Program-made: the position numbers and the translations under genes
Assembly (NCBI GenBank): GCA_014237715.1
Contig: JAAZZG010000005.1
Coordinates: 94,391-158,390 of the forward strand
Length of the DNA: 64,000 nucleotides
Source of the DNA: Acidimicrobiales bacterium
GTDB lineage: Bacteria; Actinomycetota; Acidimicrobiia; Acidimicrobiales; MedAcidi-G1
Direction of reading: 5' to 3'
Shown here: positions 49,866 to 58,651 of the stretch, in pieces
Layout of the letters: each line of letters starts with the position of its first letter
Position numbering within the stretch: position 1 is the first letter of the stretch
The notes under the pieces: generated by a model
What the model was told of the DNA's origin: nothing
Database searches by the model: none
The model's input: only the letters and a program-made list of their open reading frames with translations

Positions 49866-51824
49866 GTGAGCAGCCCCCTGTGGATCCCCGACGACGCCCG
49901 GGTGGCGGGGACCCAGGTCGACGGGTTCCGACGGTCCGTGGGGGTCGACGGCGGCTACCACGAACTCCACCGGTGGTCAGTCGACAATCCGGCCGATTTC
50001 TGGCAGGCCGCGTGGGGCCAGCTGGGCGTGGTCGGTGACCCCGGAACCACTGTGCTGGCTCATGACGGGTCCGGTCACCTCACCGGCACCCGCTTCTTCC
50101 CCGACGGACGCCTGAACTTCGCCGAAAACCTCCTGGGCGTCGCGGACAACCGTCCTGCACTGGTGTTCCGTGGCGAGGACCCCGAGGTGGCTGGCGCACG
50201 ACATACCCTGACCCGTCGGGACCTCCACCATCTGGTGTCACGCCTCCAGCAGGCCATGCTGGAACTCGGGGTAGAGCCCGGCGACCGGGTGGCTGCATGG
50301 ATGCCCAACGTGCCCGAGACCTGCGCCGTGATGCTGGCCGCCGCGTCCATCGGCGCAACCTTCTCGTCGACGTCGCCTGACTTCGGGGCCTCCGGGGTGA
50401 TCGACCGATTCGGGCAGATCCGGCCTGTGGTCCTCTTCGCCTCCGACGGCTATCGCTACGGCGGGCGCCGCCACAACGTCACCGGGCGCCTGGCCGAGGT
50501 AGCCGATGCCCTGCCTGCCCTGAAGCGCCTCGTCGTGGTTCCCGAAGATCCGCTGGCCGGCCCGGTCGGTCTGCTGCCCGACGGGGCCATCACGTTGGAC
50601 GAGTTCCTCGCGCCGCACCAGGCCGACGTGGTCCGGTACGTGGACCTCCCCTTTGACCACCCTCTGTACGTCCTGTACTCGTCGGGCACCACCGGACGCC
50701 CCAAATGCATCGTCCACCGGGCGGGCGGCATTCTCCTCAAGCACCTGGTCGAACATCGTCTGCAGTGCGACGTCCGGGCCGGCGACCGGGTCTTCTACTT
50801 CACGACGGCCGGTTGGATGATGTGGAACTGGTTGGTCTCCGGACTGGCCGCCGACGCCACCGTGGTCCTCTACGACGGCTCACCCTTCCAACCCGACGGC
50901 AGTCGCCTCTTCGACCTGGCCGACGAGTGCGACCTCACGTTCCTGGGGGTGTCGGCCAAGTTCATCGACTCGGTGGCCGCCGCCGGACTCCGTCCCGTCG
51001 AAACCCATGCACTGGACAACCTCCGGACGGTCTGCTCCACCGGCAGCCCCCTCAGCCACGAGGGATTCGCCCACGTGTACGCCGACTGGTCGCCCGAAGT
51101 GCATCTGGCGTCGATCTCCGGAGGCACAGACCTCTGCGGCTGCCTGGTGGCCGGACACCCCGCCGGGCCGGTCCACGCCGGGCAGATCCAGGGGCCGGTC
51201 CTAGGGATGGGCATGGACGTGGTGGACGAAGACGGCGCCACGACCGGTCCCGGGGTTCACGGCGAGCTGGTGTGTCGGACAGCGTTCCCGTCCATGCCAC
51301 TGGGCTTCTGGGACGACCCCGGCGACAAGCGGTACCGCGCCGCCTACTTCGACCGGTTCGAGGGGCTCTGGCACCAGGGCGACTTCGCCGAACGCACCCC
51401 CGAGGGCGGCTTCGTCATCCACGGGCGGTCCGACGCCACCCTCAACCCGGGCGGGGTACGGATCGGCACCGCGGAGATCTACCGACGGGTCGAGCATCTC
51501 AACGAGATCGTCGAGGCACTCGTCATCGGTCAGCCGTGGCAGGGCGACGTCCGGGTAGTCCTGTTCGTGGTGACCGCCGACGGCGTGGTACTTGACGACG
51601 ACCTCCGGGACCGGATCCGCACCGACGTGCGGATGGGCGCATCACCGCGCCACGTACCGGCGGTGATCCTCGAGGTGCCCGAGCTGCCCCGCACCCGATC
51701 GGGCAAGCTCGTGGAGCTGGCCGTGCGTGCCGTGGTGGAGGGCCGGCCGATCACCAACGTCGAGGCGCTGGCCAACCCCGAGACCCTCGACCACTTCCGG
51801 GACCTTCCGGAACTGGTGCCATGA
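49866..51824 (+). CDS. Acetoacetyl-CoA synthetase
   Basis: The 652-residue adenylate-forming enzyme activates acetoacetate to its CoA ester. It has the ACS N-terminal domain, the P-loop LYSSGTTGRPKCIVH in the acetoacetate form (SSGTTG with IVH), GWMMWNWLVSGLA, and the C-terminal hinge GRSDATLNPGGVRIG and catalytic Lys in RTRSGKLVELAVR. The frame is open for about 225 codons upstream through the MaoC gene; that part is antisense and unused. It points to use of ketone bodies or polyhydroxybutyrate products. Confidence 0.93.
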   Translation: MSSPLWIPDDARVAGTQVDGFRRSVGVDGGYHELHRWSVDNPADFWQAAWGQLGVVGDPGTTVLAHDGSGHLTGTRFFPDGRLNFAENLLGVADNRPALVFRGEDPEVAGARHTLTRRDLHHLVSRLQQAMLELGVEPGDRVAAWMPNVPETCAVMLAAASIGATFSSTSPDFGASGVIDRFGQIRPVVLFASDGYRYGGRRHNVTGRLAEVADALPALKRLVVVPEDPLAGPVGLLPDGAITLDEFLAPHQADVVRYVDLPFDHPLYVLYSSGTTGRPKCIVHRAGGILLKHLVEHRLQCDVRAGDRVFYFTTAGWMMWNWLVSGLAADATVVLYDGSPFQPDGSRLFDLADECDLTFLGVSAKFIDSVAAAGLRPVETHALDNLRTVCSTGSPLSHEGFAHVYADWSPEVHLASISGGTDLCGCLVAGHPAGPVHAGQIQGPVLGMGMDVVDEDGATTGPGVHGELVCRTAFPSMPLGFWDDPGDKRYRAAYFDRFEGLWHQGDFAERTPEGGFVIHGRSDATLNPGGVRIGTAEIYRRVEHLNEIVEALVIGQPWQGDVRVVLFVVTADGVVLDDDLRDRIRTDVRMGASPRHVPAVILEVPELPRTRSGKLVELAVRAVVEGRPITNVEALANPETLDHFRDLPELVP

Positions 51825-51866
51825 CCCGGGACCTCTGAGAGGGGTCGGTCACCAGCCGACTCCCTG

Positions 51867-51886
51867 CCGGCCGACCATTAGGCCGG
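51867..51886. terminator. Hairpin between convergent synthetase and phosphatase genes
   Basis: CCGGCC and GGCCGG pair across an 8-base loop in the 74-base gap. A G-U pair extends it. No T run. Confidence 0.4.
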
Positions 51887-51898
51887 TCACTAGCCCGG

Positions 51899-52519
51899 TC
51901 AAATGTCGCTGAGGGACACTCCAGCCACCTGTAGGTGACCCAGTTCGTTCATGGAACGCACCGACCGGTGCCCGGCCGATGACGCTGCCACCCGGGCCAC
52001 CGACGTGTAGTGGGCCTCATAGAACATCACCCGCCCGATGCCCAGCAGGTGGGACAGGTAGGCCGACACCACCCCGCCGTGACAACCCACGGCAACGGTC
52101 CGCCCCGGGTTGGCGGCGATGATCCGGTCCATTCCCTCGACCACCTGGGCCTGAAAGGCCTCGGGGTCGGGCAGGTCGTCGCCGGCCATCATCGCCTCCC
52201 AGCGGGGGTCACCGCTGGCCTTTAGGTGCTCAATGGGGATGTACTCCGGCTCACCCTGGTCGTACTCGTTGACCATCGGCTCGATGACCAACTCGAGACC
52301 CAGGCGGGCAGCCAATGGCGCCACCGTCTGCTGCGCCCGGGCCTTGGGACTGGCGTACACGGCGTCGATCCGCTGGGCGGTCGGCGGGTTCACGAACCAG
52401 TCGGCCAGCGCCTCGGCCTGTCGGCAGCCCAGCTCAGACAGCACCGGATCGGCCTCGGCCCCGGTGTCACGGTTGTCGACGGTGACCGGGAGGCCGTGGC
52501 GGATCAGTAGGAGCTCCAT
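51899..52519 (-). CDS. Histidine phosphatase family protein
   Basis: The 206-residue protein begins MELLLIRHGLPVTVDN with the RHG motif, has YASPKARAQQTVAPLA, and the second His as VAVGCHGGVVSAYLSHLLG. Broad-specificity phosphatase or mutase. The frame continues upstream through the whole opposite gene without a stop, but the family fit and a TACTGT box 9 nt before this ATG define the start. It is the third histidine phosphatase in the window. Confidence 0.88.
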   Translation of the reverse strand: MELLLIRHGLPVTVDNRDTGAEADPVLSELGCRQAEALADWFVNPPTAQRIDAVYASPKARAQQTVAPLAARLGLELVIEPMVNEYDQGEPEYIPIEHLKASGDPRWEAMMAGDDLPDPEAFQAQVVEGMDRIIAANPGRTVAVGCHGGVVSAYLSHLLGIGRVMFYEAHYTSVARVAASSAGHRSVRSMNELGHLQVAGVSLSDI

Positions 52520-52528
52520 GACCGGCGG

Positions 52529-52560
52529 ACAGTAGCGGCGCGACCGGCCCCCGCTACCTT
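52529..52560. promoter_or_regulatory. Divergent leaderless promoters of the phosphatase and LLM genes
   Basis: TACTGT on the minus strand (52529-52534) is 9 nt from the phosphatase ATG; TACCTT on the plus strand (52555-52560) is 7 nt from the oxidoreductase ATG. The gap is 48 bases. Confidence 0.5.
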
Positions 52561-52567
52561 CGGCGCC

Positions 52568-53605
52568 ATGAAGATCGACGGAGGACTCACCGGACTCACC
52601 ACGCCCGCCGACAAGAGCGGCATCGGCGCCATCGGAGAGGCGGCCCGCCGCCTGGAAGAGGCCGGCTACTCCGGAGCCTGGACAGCTGAAACCAGCCACG
52701 ACCCGTTTCTGCCCCACATGGTGGCCGCCGAACACACTGAGCGCATCGAGCTGGGCACGTCGATTGCCGTGGCGTTCGCCCGTAATCCGATGCTGCTGGC
52801 CAACCTGGGCCACGACCTGCAGCGTTACAGCGACGGTCGGTTCATCATGGGTCTGGGCACTCAGATCAAGCCCCACATCACCAAGCGCTTCTCGATGGAA
52901 TGGTCCAGGCCGGCCGCCCGCATGCGCGAGATGATCAGCGCCATGCGGGCCATCTGGTCCACCTGGAACGACGGCGAGAAGCTGGCCTTCCGTGGCGACT
53001 TCTACTCGCACACGCTGATGACCCCGTTCTTCGACCCCGGCCCCAACGAGTGCGGACCTCCCAAGGTGTTCATCGCCGCGGTCGGTCCGCTCATGTCCGA
53101 GGTAGCCGGCGAGGTATGCGACGGGCTTATCTGCCATGCCTTCAGCACTGAGCAGTACCTCCGGGAGATCACCATCCCGGCCATCGAGCGGGGCCTCGAG
53201 AAGTCGGGCCGCACCATGGACGACTTCGAAATCGTCGGACCGGGCTTTGTGGTGACCGGCAGCACCGAAGAGGCCATGGCAAAGGCGGCCACCGGGGTCC
53301 GTCAGCAGATCGCCTTCTACGGCTCCACGCCGGCCTACCGACCCGTCCTGGAGACCCACGGTTGGGGCGACCTCCAGGACGACCTGAACCGCATGTCCAA
53401 GCTGGGCCAGTGGCAGGAGATGGGCGAGCTCATCGACGACGAGGTGCTGGACGCCTTCGCGGTGGTCGGCGAACAGGGCGCGGTGGCCACCGGCTTCCGG
53501 GAACGTTACGGCGACTGCGTGGACCGGCTGAGTTTTTACACCCAGGGAGGCGAGGGTGGTCCGGAGTTCTGGGAACCGATCATCACCGACCTGTCTCGCG
53601 CCTGA
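52568..53605 (+). CDS. Luciferase-like F420-dependent oxidoreductase
   Basis: The 345-residue TIM-barrel protein belongs to the actinobacterial LLM group that uses F420: LEEAGYSGAWTAETSHDPF, IELGTSIAVAFARNPMLLA, GRFIMGLGTQIKPHI, and KVFIAAVGPLMSEVAGEVCDG. It resembles the MSMEG_2256-type subgroup. The substrate is unknown. With the F420 beta-subunit-family gene it indicates that the organism makes F420. Confidence 0.9.
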   Translation: MKIDGGLTGLTTPADKSGIGAIGEAARRLEEAGYSGAWTAETSHDPFLPHMVAAEHTERIELGTSIAVAFARNPMLLANLGHDLQRYSDGRFIMGLGTQIKPHITKRFSMEWSRPAARMREMISAMRAIWSTWNDGEKLAFRGDFYSHTLMTPFFDPGPNECGPPKVFIAAVGPLMSEVAGEVCDGLICHAFSTEQYLREITIPAIERGLEKSGRTMDDFEIVGPGFVVTGSTEEAMAKAATGVRQQIAFYGSTPAYRPVLETHGWGDLQDDLNRMSKLGQWQEMGELIDDEVLDAFAVVGEQGAVATGFRERYGDCVDRLSFYTQGGEGGPEFWEPIITDLSRA

Positions 53606-53660
53606 TCGGTACGCCGACCCGGTCCGGCCAATCACCACCGAGCACACGAGGCCTGACCGG

Positions 53661-53666
53661 TAGGTT
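53661..53666 (+). promoter_or_regulatory. Leaderless-type -10 box of fumarase
   Basis: TAGGTT is 6 nt before the first of three in-frame ATGs of the fumarase gene. Confidence 0.55.
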
Positions 53667-53672
53667 TAGGGC

Positions 53673-55340
53673 ATGGCCAAGTCTGAGGTACCCATGTCTG
53701 AGGTACCCATGGCTGTCGACCTGCTGCCCCTGACCGAGGATCCTTACGCCACCACGACCTACCGGCACCTGACCGCCGACGGCGTGTCAACCGTCGAAGG
53801 CCCCGCCGGCCGGACCTTTCTGGAGGTCGAGCCGAAGGCCATCCGGCTGCTGACGGCGACCGCCATGCGTGACATTGCCCACCTGCTTCGCCCCACCCAC
53901 CTGGCCCAGGTGGCTGCCATCCTCGACGACCCCGAGGCATCGCCCAACGACCGCTTCGTGGCCACCGAACTCCTCCAGAACGCCTGTATCGCTGCGGGCG
54001 GCGTGCTCCCTTCCTGTCAGGACACTGGCACCGCCATCGTGTCGGCCAAGAAGGGCGAACTGGTCCTCACCGGCGGCGACGACCGGGAGGCCATCTCGCT
54101 CGGCGTACAAGACACCTACCTCACGTCGAACCTGCGTTACTCACAGCTCGCTCCGGTGGACATGTTCACCGAACGCAACACCGGGACGAACCTGCCGGCA
54201 CAGATCGAGATCGAGGCCGTTCCCGGCAGCGCCTACAAGTTCCTCTTCATGGCCAAGGGTGGCGGCTCGGCCAACAAGAGCTTTCTCTTTCAGGAGACCA
54301 AGGCACTCCTCAACCCGGAGGGCCTGACCCGCTTCCTCGAGGAGAATCTCCGCAGCCTGGGAACATCTGCCTGTCCGCCGTACCACCTGGCAGTGGTCAT
54401 CGGCGGCACATCGGCCGAACACACGATGCGGACCGCCAAGTACGCCTCGGCCCACTACCTCGACCACCTCCCCACCGAGGGCAGCGAATCGGGCCACGGC
54501 TTTCGCGACCTCGACTGGGAGCAGCGGATCCTGGATATGACCCGCCAGTTCGGGATCGGCGCCCAATTCGGCGGCAAGTACTTCTGCCATGACGTCCGGG
54601 TGGTTCGGCTGCCGCGCCACGGCGCGTCCAACCCGGTAGGCATCGCCGTGTCCTGTTCGGCCGACCGTCAGGCCCTCGGAAAGATCACCGCCGACGGCCT
54701 GTTCCTCGAGCAACTGGAGGAGGACCCCGCCCGGTACCTCCCCGAGGTGACCGACGACGACCTGTCGACCGATGTCGTGCCCATCGACCTCGACCAGCCC
54801 ATGGACGCCATCCGGTCCGAGCTGTCGAAGCACCCGGTCAAGACCCGGCTGGCCCTTACCGGCACCCTCGTGGTGGCCCGCGACATCGCCCACGCCAAGA
54901 TCGCCGAACTGCTCGACGCCGGCCAGCCCATGCCGGACTACCTACGGGACCATCCCGTCTACTACGCCGGTCCGGCCAAGACCCCGGAGGGCTACGCGTC
55001 GGGCTCATTTGGCCCCACCACGGCCGGCCGCATGGACGGCTACGTGGATCGTTTCCAGGAGGCCGGCGGGAGCCTCGTCATGTTGGCCAAGGGCAACCGC
55101 TCCCGTCAGGTCACCGAGGCGTGTGCCCGACACGGGGGCTTCTACCTCGGGTCCATCGGCGGTCCTGCGGCCCGGCTGGCGCTGGACTCCATCCGCAAGG
55201 TCGAGGTGCTGGAGTACCCCGAACTGGGCATGGAGGCCGTGTGGCGCATAGATGTCGAAAACTTCCCGGCCTTCGTGGTGGTCGACGACAAGGGCGGCAA
55301 CTTCTTTGACGAGGTGTCGACCCCGGTCGCTCTTTCCTGA
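53673..55340 (+). CDS. fumA: Class I fumarate hydratase
   Basis: The 555-residue Fe-S enzyme interconverts fumarate and malate. The cluster cysteines are seen in [27 protein letters not shown] and [11 protein letters not shown], and the second (beta-like) domain has [26 protein letters not shown]. Three ATGs open the frame: the first has a leaderless -10 box, and the next two are made by a tandem 15-base duplication that carries its own GAGG. The remainder matches the family from MAVDLLPL, so the earliest residues are extra. Confidence 0.95.
   Translation: MAKSEVPMSEVPMAVDLLPLTEDPYATTTYRHLTADGVSTVEGPAGRTFLEVEPKAIRLLTATAMRDIAHLLRPTHLAQVAAILDDPEASPNDRFVATELLQNACIAAGGVLPSCQDTGTAIVSAKKGELVLTGGDDREAISLGVQDTYLTSNLRYSQLAPVDMFTERNTGTNLPAQIEIEAVPGSAYKFLFMAKGGGSANKSFLFQETKALLNPEGLTRFLEENLRSLGTSACPPYHLAVVIGGTSAEHTMRTAKYASAHYLDHLPTEGSESGHGFRDLDWEQRILDMTRQFGIGAQFGGKYFCHDVRVVRLPRHGASNPVGIAVSCSADRQALGKITADGLFLEQLEEDPARYLPEVTDDDLSTDVVPIDLDQPMDAIRSELSKHPVKTRLALTGTLVVARDIAHAKIAELLDAGQPMPDYLRDHPVYYAGPAKTPEGYASGSFGPTTAGRMDGYVDRFQEAGGSLVMLAKGNRSRQVTEACARHGGFYLGSIGGPAARLALDSIRKVEVLEYPELGMEAVWRIDVENFPAFVVVDDKGGNFFDEVSTPVALS
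53682..53711 (+). repeat. Tandem 15-base duplication of a ribosome site and start codon
   Basis: TCTGAGGTACCCATG occurs twice in a row. Each copy contains GAGG, a 5-base spacer and ATG, and in frame it encodes SEVPM. The duplication is a perfect repeat and therefore recent or selected. Confidence 0.9.
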
Positions 55341-55358
55341 AACTGGGTGGGGCGTCGC

Positions 55359-56252
55359 TCAGACGCAGTGGTTGACCATGTGGCCCACGCCCACGATGTG
55401 CGAGTCGATCCGCTGGCCCACACCGAGGCACCGCCCCTGAGCGTCGCCCACACCGGCCGGCGTACCCGTAAACACCAGGTCACCGGCCTCAAGCGTGCAC
55501 ACGGCCGACAGGTAGGCCACCAACTGCTTGACGCCCACGATCATGTGACTGGTCCTACCGTCCTGACGGATCTCGCCATCCACCGCGCAGGTCAACTGCA
55601 GGTCGTACTGCTCGTCTAGCAGATCCGATGAAACCACGGCCGGCCCGATGGGCCCGAAAGTGTCGTAGCTCTTGCCGAGACTGAACTGGGCGGGGGCCGA
55701 CGCGTTCTGTAAGGCCCGCTCGGAGATGTCCTGGCCGACGGTCACCCCGGCCAGGGCATCCCACACCTCGGACTCGTCGAGGTCCCGGCAGGTCCGACCG
55801 ATCACCACCACCAGCTCCACCTCGTAGTCGGTGCGGTCACCCACGATCCGGACATCGGCCGAAGGGCCGACCAGACACGACGGGAACTTGGTGAAGATCA
55901 CCGGTGCGGTGGATGGCGCCCGGCCCATCTCGTCGATATGGGCCAGATAGTTCATGCCAATGCCGAACACCTTCTGTGGTCGGGGTACCGGTGGGCCGAG
56001 ATCGTCCAGGCCGACCATCCCGTCGGGATCCCCCGCGGGGATACCCCGATCATCGGTCAGCGCATCGAGCGCATCGCTGGCCGACACAGCGGCCATCGGA
56101 TCGGCCAGACGGCCGTCGGTGAGCCGACCAAGGTCCCACCACCTCGCGGTAGCTCCATCCGTCGATCTCCCGCCGTCATCCGGCGGGTCCACCAGCCCAG
56201 CGTCCAGAAGGACGGCGCGTCCGTCGTTGAGTACGGCCAGTCGGAATGCCAT
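55359..56252 (-). CDS. FAH-family hydrolase/isomerase
   Basis: The 297-residue protein has an N-terminal small domain and the FAH barrel: VFGIGMNYLAHIDEMG, the metal acids in DYEVELVVVIGR, GQDISERALQNAS, GKSYDTFGPIGPAVV and FTGTPAGVG. Members cleave or isomerise oxo-acids such as fumarylpyruvate or oxaloacetate enol; several are oxaloacetate decarboxylases or tautomerases. It converges on fumarase with 18 bases between, so a link to C4 acids is plausible. GAGACT lies 6 nt before the ATG. Confidence 0.87.
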   Translation of the reverse strand: MAFRLAVLNDGRAVLLDAGLVDPPDDGGRSTDGATARWWDLGRLTDGRLADPMAAVSASDALDALTDDRGIPAGDPDGMVGLDDLGPPVPRPQKVFGIGMNYLAHIDEMGRAPSTAPVIFTKFPSCLVGPSADVRIVGDRTDYEVELVVVIGRTCRDLDESEVWDALAGVTVGQDISERALQNASAPAQFSLGKSYDTFGPIGPAVVSSDLLDEQYDLQLTCAVDGEIRQDGRTSHMIVGVKQLVAYLSAVCTLEAGDLVFTGTPAGVGDAQGRCLGVGQRIDSHIVGVGHMVNHCV

Positions 56253-56402
56253 GGCCAGAGTCTCGCCCCCCGCCGCGCAGATCCGTCGCCGAACCAGACC
56301 TGACAGGCAGGCTGCGACGCGCCATGATGGGCACGCGCACACCGTCGGTCCGCCACCCATAACGATGGGGCCGGTCCGACCCCGACAACCGGAGGTTCGA
56401 GC

Positions 56403-57170
56403 TTGACCAAGCCACATGCCGTCTGCGAGGTGGAGTTGCTCACGAAGGGACCTGTGCGGTCAGCCGACCGGACTCTGGCCTCGGACAAGATCCAGGCCAT
56501 GTGCGAAGTCGGACACGAACCGGTGCTTTCCGCGGTGGTCAAGCTGCACATACGGGACCATTCGATGGACTCGCTCGCGGCCATTGCCGAGGCCACGCTT
56601 GACCTCAACGGTGTACCGGTCCGGGCGCACTCCTCGGCCAACACCATGACCGAGGCCATCGACGAACTCGACGACCGTCTCACCCGTCGGCTCCGACGCC
56701 ATCGCAAGCGCCTGGAGGACCGCCGCCACGATTCCGAGCCGGACGCCAGTCGAGCCCACCCCGGCTACGCCGAGGTACCGGCCGACGACCGCGAGGTGGT
56801 CCGCCACAAGACTCTGGCCATGACATCTATGACCGCCGAGGAAGCCGTCGACGAGATGGACCTGCTGGACCACGGCTTCTACCTCTACGTTGACGCAGAC
56901 CACGACATCGACCGGGTCGTGTACCACAACGGTGACGGGCTCATCCACGTCGTCCCATCGGTGGACGGCGAGGAGCTTCCCGGCGATACCCGGCCCCCTA
57001 TCCACCCTGCCTCGCTCGTGCTGAACCACCTCCCGATGGAGGAGGCAGCCATGCTGCTCGACGAGGGAGACGAGCCGTTCGTGTTCTTCGCCGAACCTGA
57101 AACGAACCGTGGCCAGGTGCTCTACCGGCGCTTCGACGGCCACTACGGCCTCATCACCCCCGCCGTCTGA
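56403..57170 (+). CDS. hpf: Ribosome hibernation factor with two C-terminal domains
   Basis: The 255-residue protein has an S30AE/HPF N-terminal domain (about residues 1-100, ending RRLRRHRKRLED) and then two copies of the long-HPF C-terminal domain: VVRHKTLAMTSMTAEEAVDE with HNGDGLIHVVPS, and ASLVLNHLPMEEAAMLLDE with RRFDGHYGLI. Ordinary long HPF has one. Mycobacterial RafH has a comparable twin arrangement and makes hypoxia-type stored ribosomes. TTG start with GGAGG 7 nt upstream. Confidence 0.88.
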   Translation: MTKPHAVCEVELLTKGPVRSADRTLASDKIQAMCEVGHEPVLSAVVKLHIRDHSMDSLAAIAEATLDLNGVPVRAHSSANTMTEAIDELDDRLTRRLRRHRKRLEDRRHDSEPDASRAHPGYAEVPADDREVVRHKTLAMTSMTAEEAVDEMDLLDHGFYLYVDADHDIDRVVYHNGDGLIHVVPSVDGEELPGDTRPPIHPASLVLNHLPMEEAAMLLDEGDEPFVFFAEPETNRGQVLYRRFDGHYGLITPAV

Positions 57171-57201
57171 TCAGACCCGTCTGCCTCTTCCGGTCCCTCT
57201 G

Positions 57202-57882
57202 GTGACCCACAGGATCCGGGTCGTTGGCCTCTGTGGAGGCATCGGTGCCGGCAAGTCCACGGTGGCCACCCTGCTGGCCGAACGGGGCGCCACGGTAATC
57301 GACGTGGATGCCATCGGCCGCCAAGTCCTTGCCGACGATGACGTGCATGCCGCCGTGGTGGCCGAGTTCGGCAATGGCGTCCTGGACGCCGACGGTGCCG
57401 TCGACCGAAAGGCCCTGGCCATCGAGGTGTTCGCGTCTGAGGGTCGCCTCGCCGACCTCGAAGCCATCAGCCACCCGGCCATCAACCGGGAGTTGGACCG
57501 CCACCTCACCCAGTTGGCCGACCCGACGGAATCGGCTGGCACCCTGCTGGTGATCCTGGACATGGCGGTCCTAGTGGAGAGCGACCTCGGTCGTCTCCCC
57601 AACGGTCGGGGTTACCGCGAGGTGGTGGTCGTCGAGGCCGATCTCGAGATTCGCCTGGCCCGGCTGGTGGATCGCGGCATGACGGTCGAAGACGCTTCGG
57701 CCCGTATGGCCGCCCAGGCCGATGACGCGAAACGCCGGGCGGTGGCCGACCACGTGGTGGTCAACAACGGCGACGAGGTCGAACTAGCCGCCGAGGTCGA
57801 CCGGCTGTTTCAGCAGCTCACCAGTGACCCGGTTACCAGTGGAGCGCGCCCAGTACCCGATCGGTGTACTCCGGGCGACTGA
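57202..57882 (+). CDS. coaE: Dephospho-CoA kinase
   Basis: The 226-residue kinase adds the 3'-phosphate in the last step of CoA synthesis. It has the P-loop GLCGGIGAGKSTVATLLAE, IDVDAIGRQVL, ISHPAINRELDRHL, and the LID with RLVDRGMTVEDASARMAAQ. GTG start. The last 50 bases overlap the convergent cysQ gene; the polar tail encoded there (PVTSGARPVPDRCTPGD) is beyond the normal fold. Confidence 0.93.
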   Translation: MTHRIRVVGLCGGIGAGKSTVATLLAERGATVIDVDAIGRQVLADDDVHAAVVAEFGNGVLDADGAVDRKALAIEVFASEGRLADLEAISHPAINRELDRHLTQLADPTESAGTLLVILDMAVLVESDLGRLPNGRGYREVVVVEADLEIRLARLVDRGMTVEDASARMAAQADDAKRRAVADHVVVNNGDEVELAAEVDRLFQQLTSDPVTSGARPVPDRCTPGD

Positions 57883-58570
57883 CCACCAGCCCGGGCACTA
57901 CCGGACGGGGCTTGTTGAACACCAACTGCGAGCCGTCGATGCCCGACACGTCCAATCCGGCGGCCACGGCCACCCCAGCCGGCGCGCAGGCATCCCACTC
58001 GTAGAGCCCCGAGGGGTGGACGTAGACGTCGACCGCTCCGGACACCACGGCCATGGCCTTCACGCCGGCCGAGCCGCACGAACGGACCACCCCACCGATG
58101 GCCGCCGCCACCTCCTCGGCCTCACCCCACTGGGACCGGCTGGTGACGATGATAGGTCGGTCCCGATTCGACGTCCGGTCGACTACCGAGACCCCGGTGC
58201 CGTACAGGCCACCGCTGGGCGGCAACGACACGGCTGCTGCGGTCGGCACACCGTCCTCCACGAGGGCCACGTGCACCGCCCACTCCACACTGCCCGGGCG
58301 GGCGAAGTCACGGGTCCCATCCAGCGGATCGATGATCCACACGCGATCGGCACCGAGACGGGCTCCGTCATCGCTGCCCTCCTCGGACAGCACCGCATCG
58401 TCGGGCCGGAGCTCCGACAGACGAGCCATTAGGTGCTCGTGGGCACGGTGGTCGCCCTGGTCCTGGATCTGCGACGGGGTCCAACCGGCGGCCCGGCCCT
58501 CAGCCAGCACGCCGAGGAGCACGTCACCGGCCTCCTGGGCCAGAAGCCCGGCCAGTTCGTGATCCCCCAT
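57833..58570 (-). CDS. cysQ: 3'(2'),5'-bisphosphate nucleotidase of the CysQ type
   Basis: The 245-residue member of the inositol-monophosphatase family has the lithium-sensitive metal site: LSEEGSDDGARL, WIIDPLDGTRDFARPGSVEW, and YEWDACAPAGVAVAAGLDV. It removes the 3'-phosphate from PAP, a by-product of sulfation and of acyl-carrier-protein phosphopantetheinylation. ATG lies 9 nt after TAGGGT. Its 3' end overlaps coaE by 50 bases on the other strand. Confidence 0.9.
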   Translation of the reverse strand: MGDHELAGLLAQEAGDVLLGVLAEGRAAGWTPSQIQDQGDHRAHEHLMARLSELRPDDAVLSEEGSDDGARLGADRVWIIDPLDGTRDFARPGSVEWAVHVALVEDGVPTAAAVSLPPSGGLYGTGVSVVDRTSNRDRPIIVTSRSQWGEAEEVAAAIGGVVRSCGSAGVKAMAVVSGAVDVYVHPSGLYEWDACAPAGVAVAAGLDVSGIDGSQLVFNKPRPVVPGLVVSRPEYTDRVLGALHW

Positions 58571-58579
58571 CGTCGGGCG

Positions 58580-58585
58580 ACCCTA
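58580..58585 (-). promoter_or_regulatory. Leaderless-type -10 box of cysQ
   Basis: TAGGGT on the minus strand stands 9 nt before the ATG. Confidence 0.4.
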
Positions 58586-58651
58586 ACCCCAGCCGGTGGC
58601 TACCCTTCCCCCGGGGCTGATCGGCCCCAACTGCACACATCGGAGCACCCC

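Noticed and set aside
52520-53647. Upstream extension of the phosphatase frame through the LLM gene
   Set aside because: The phosphatase family begins at MELLLIRHG; the rest is the antisense of a conserved oxidoreductase.
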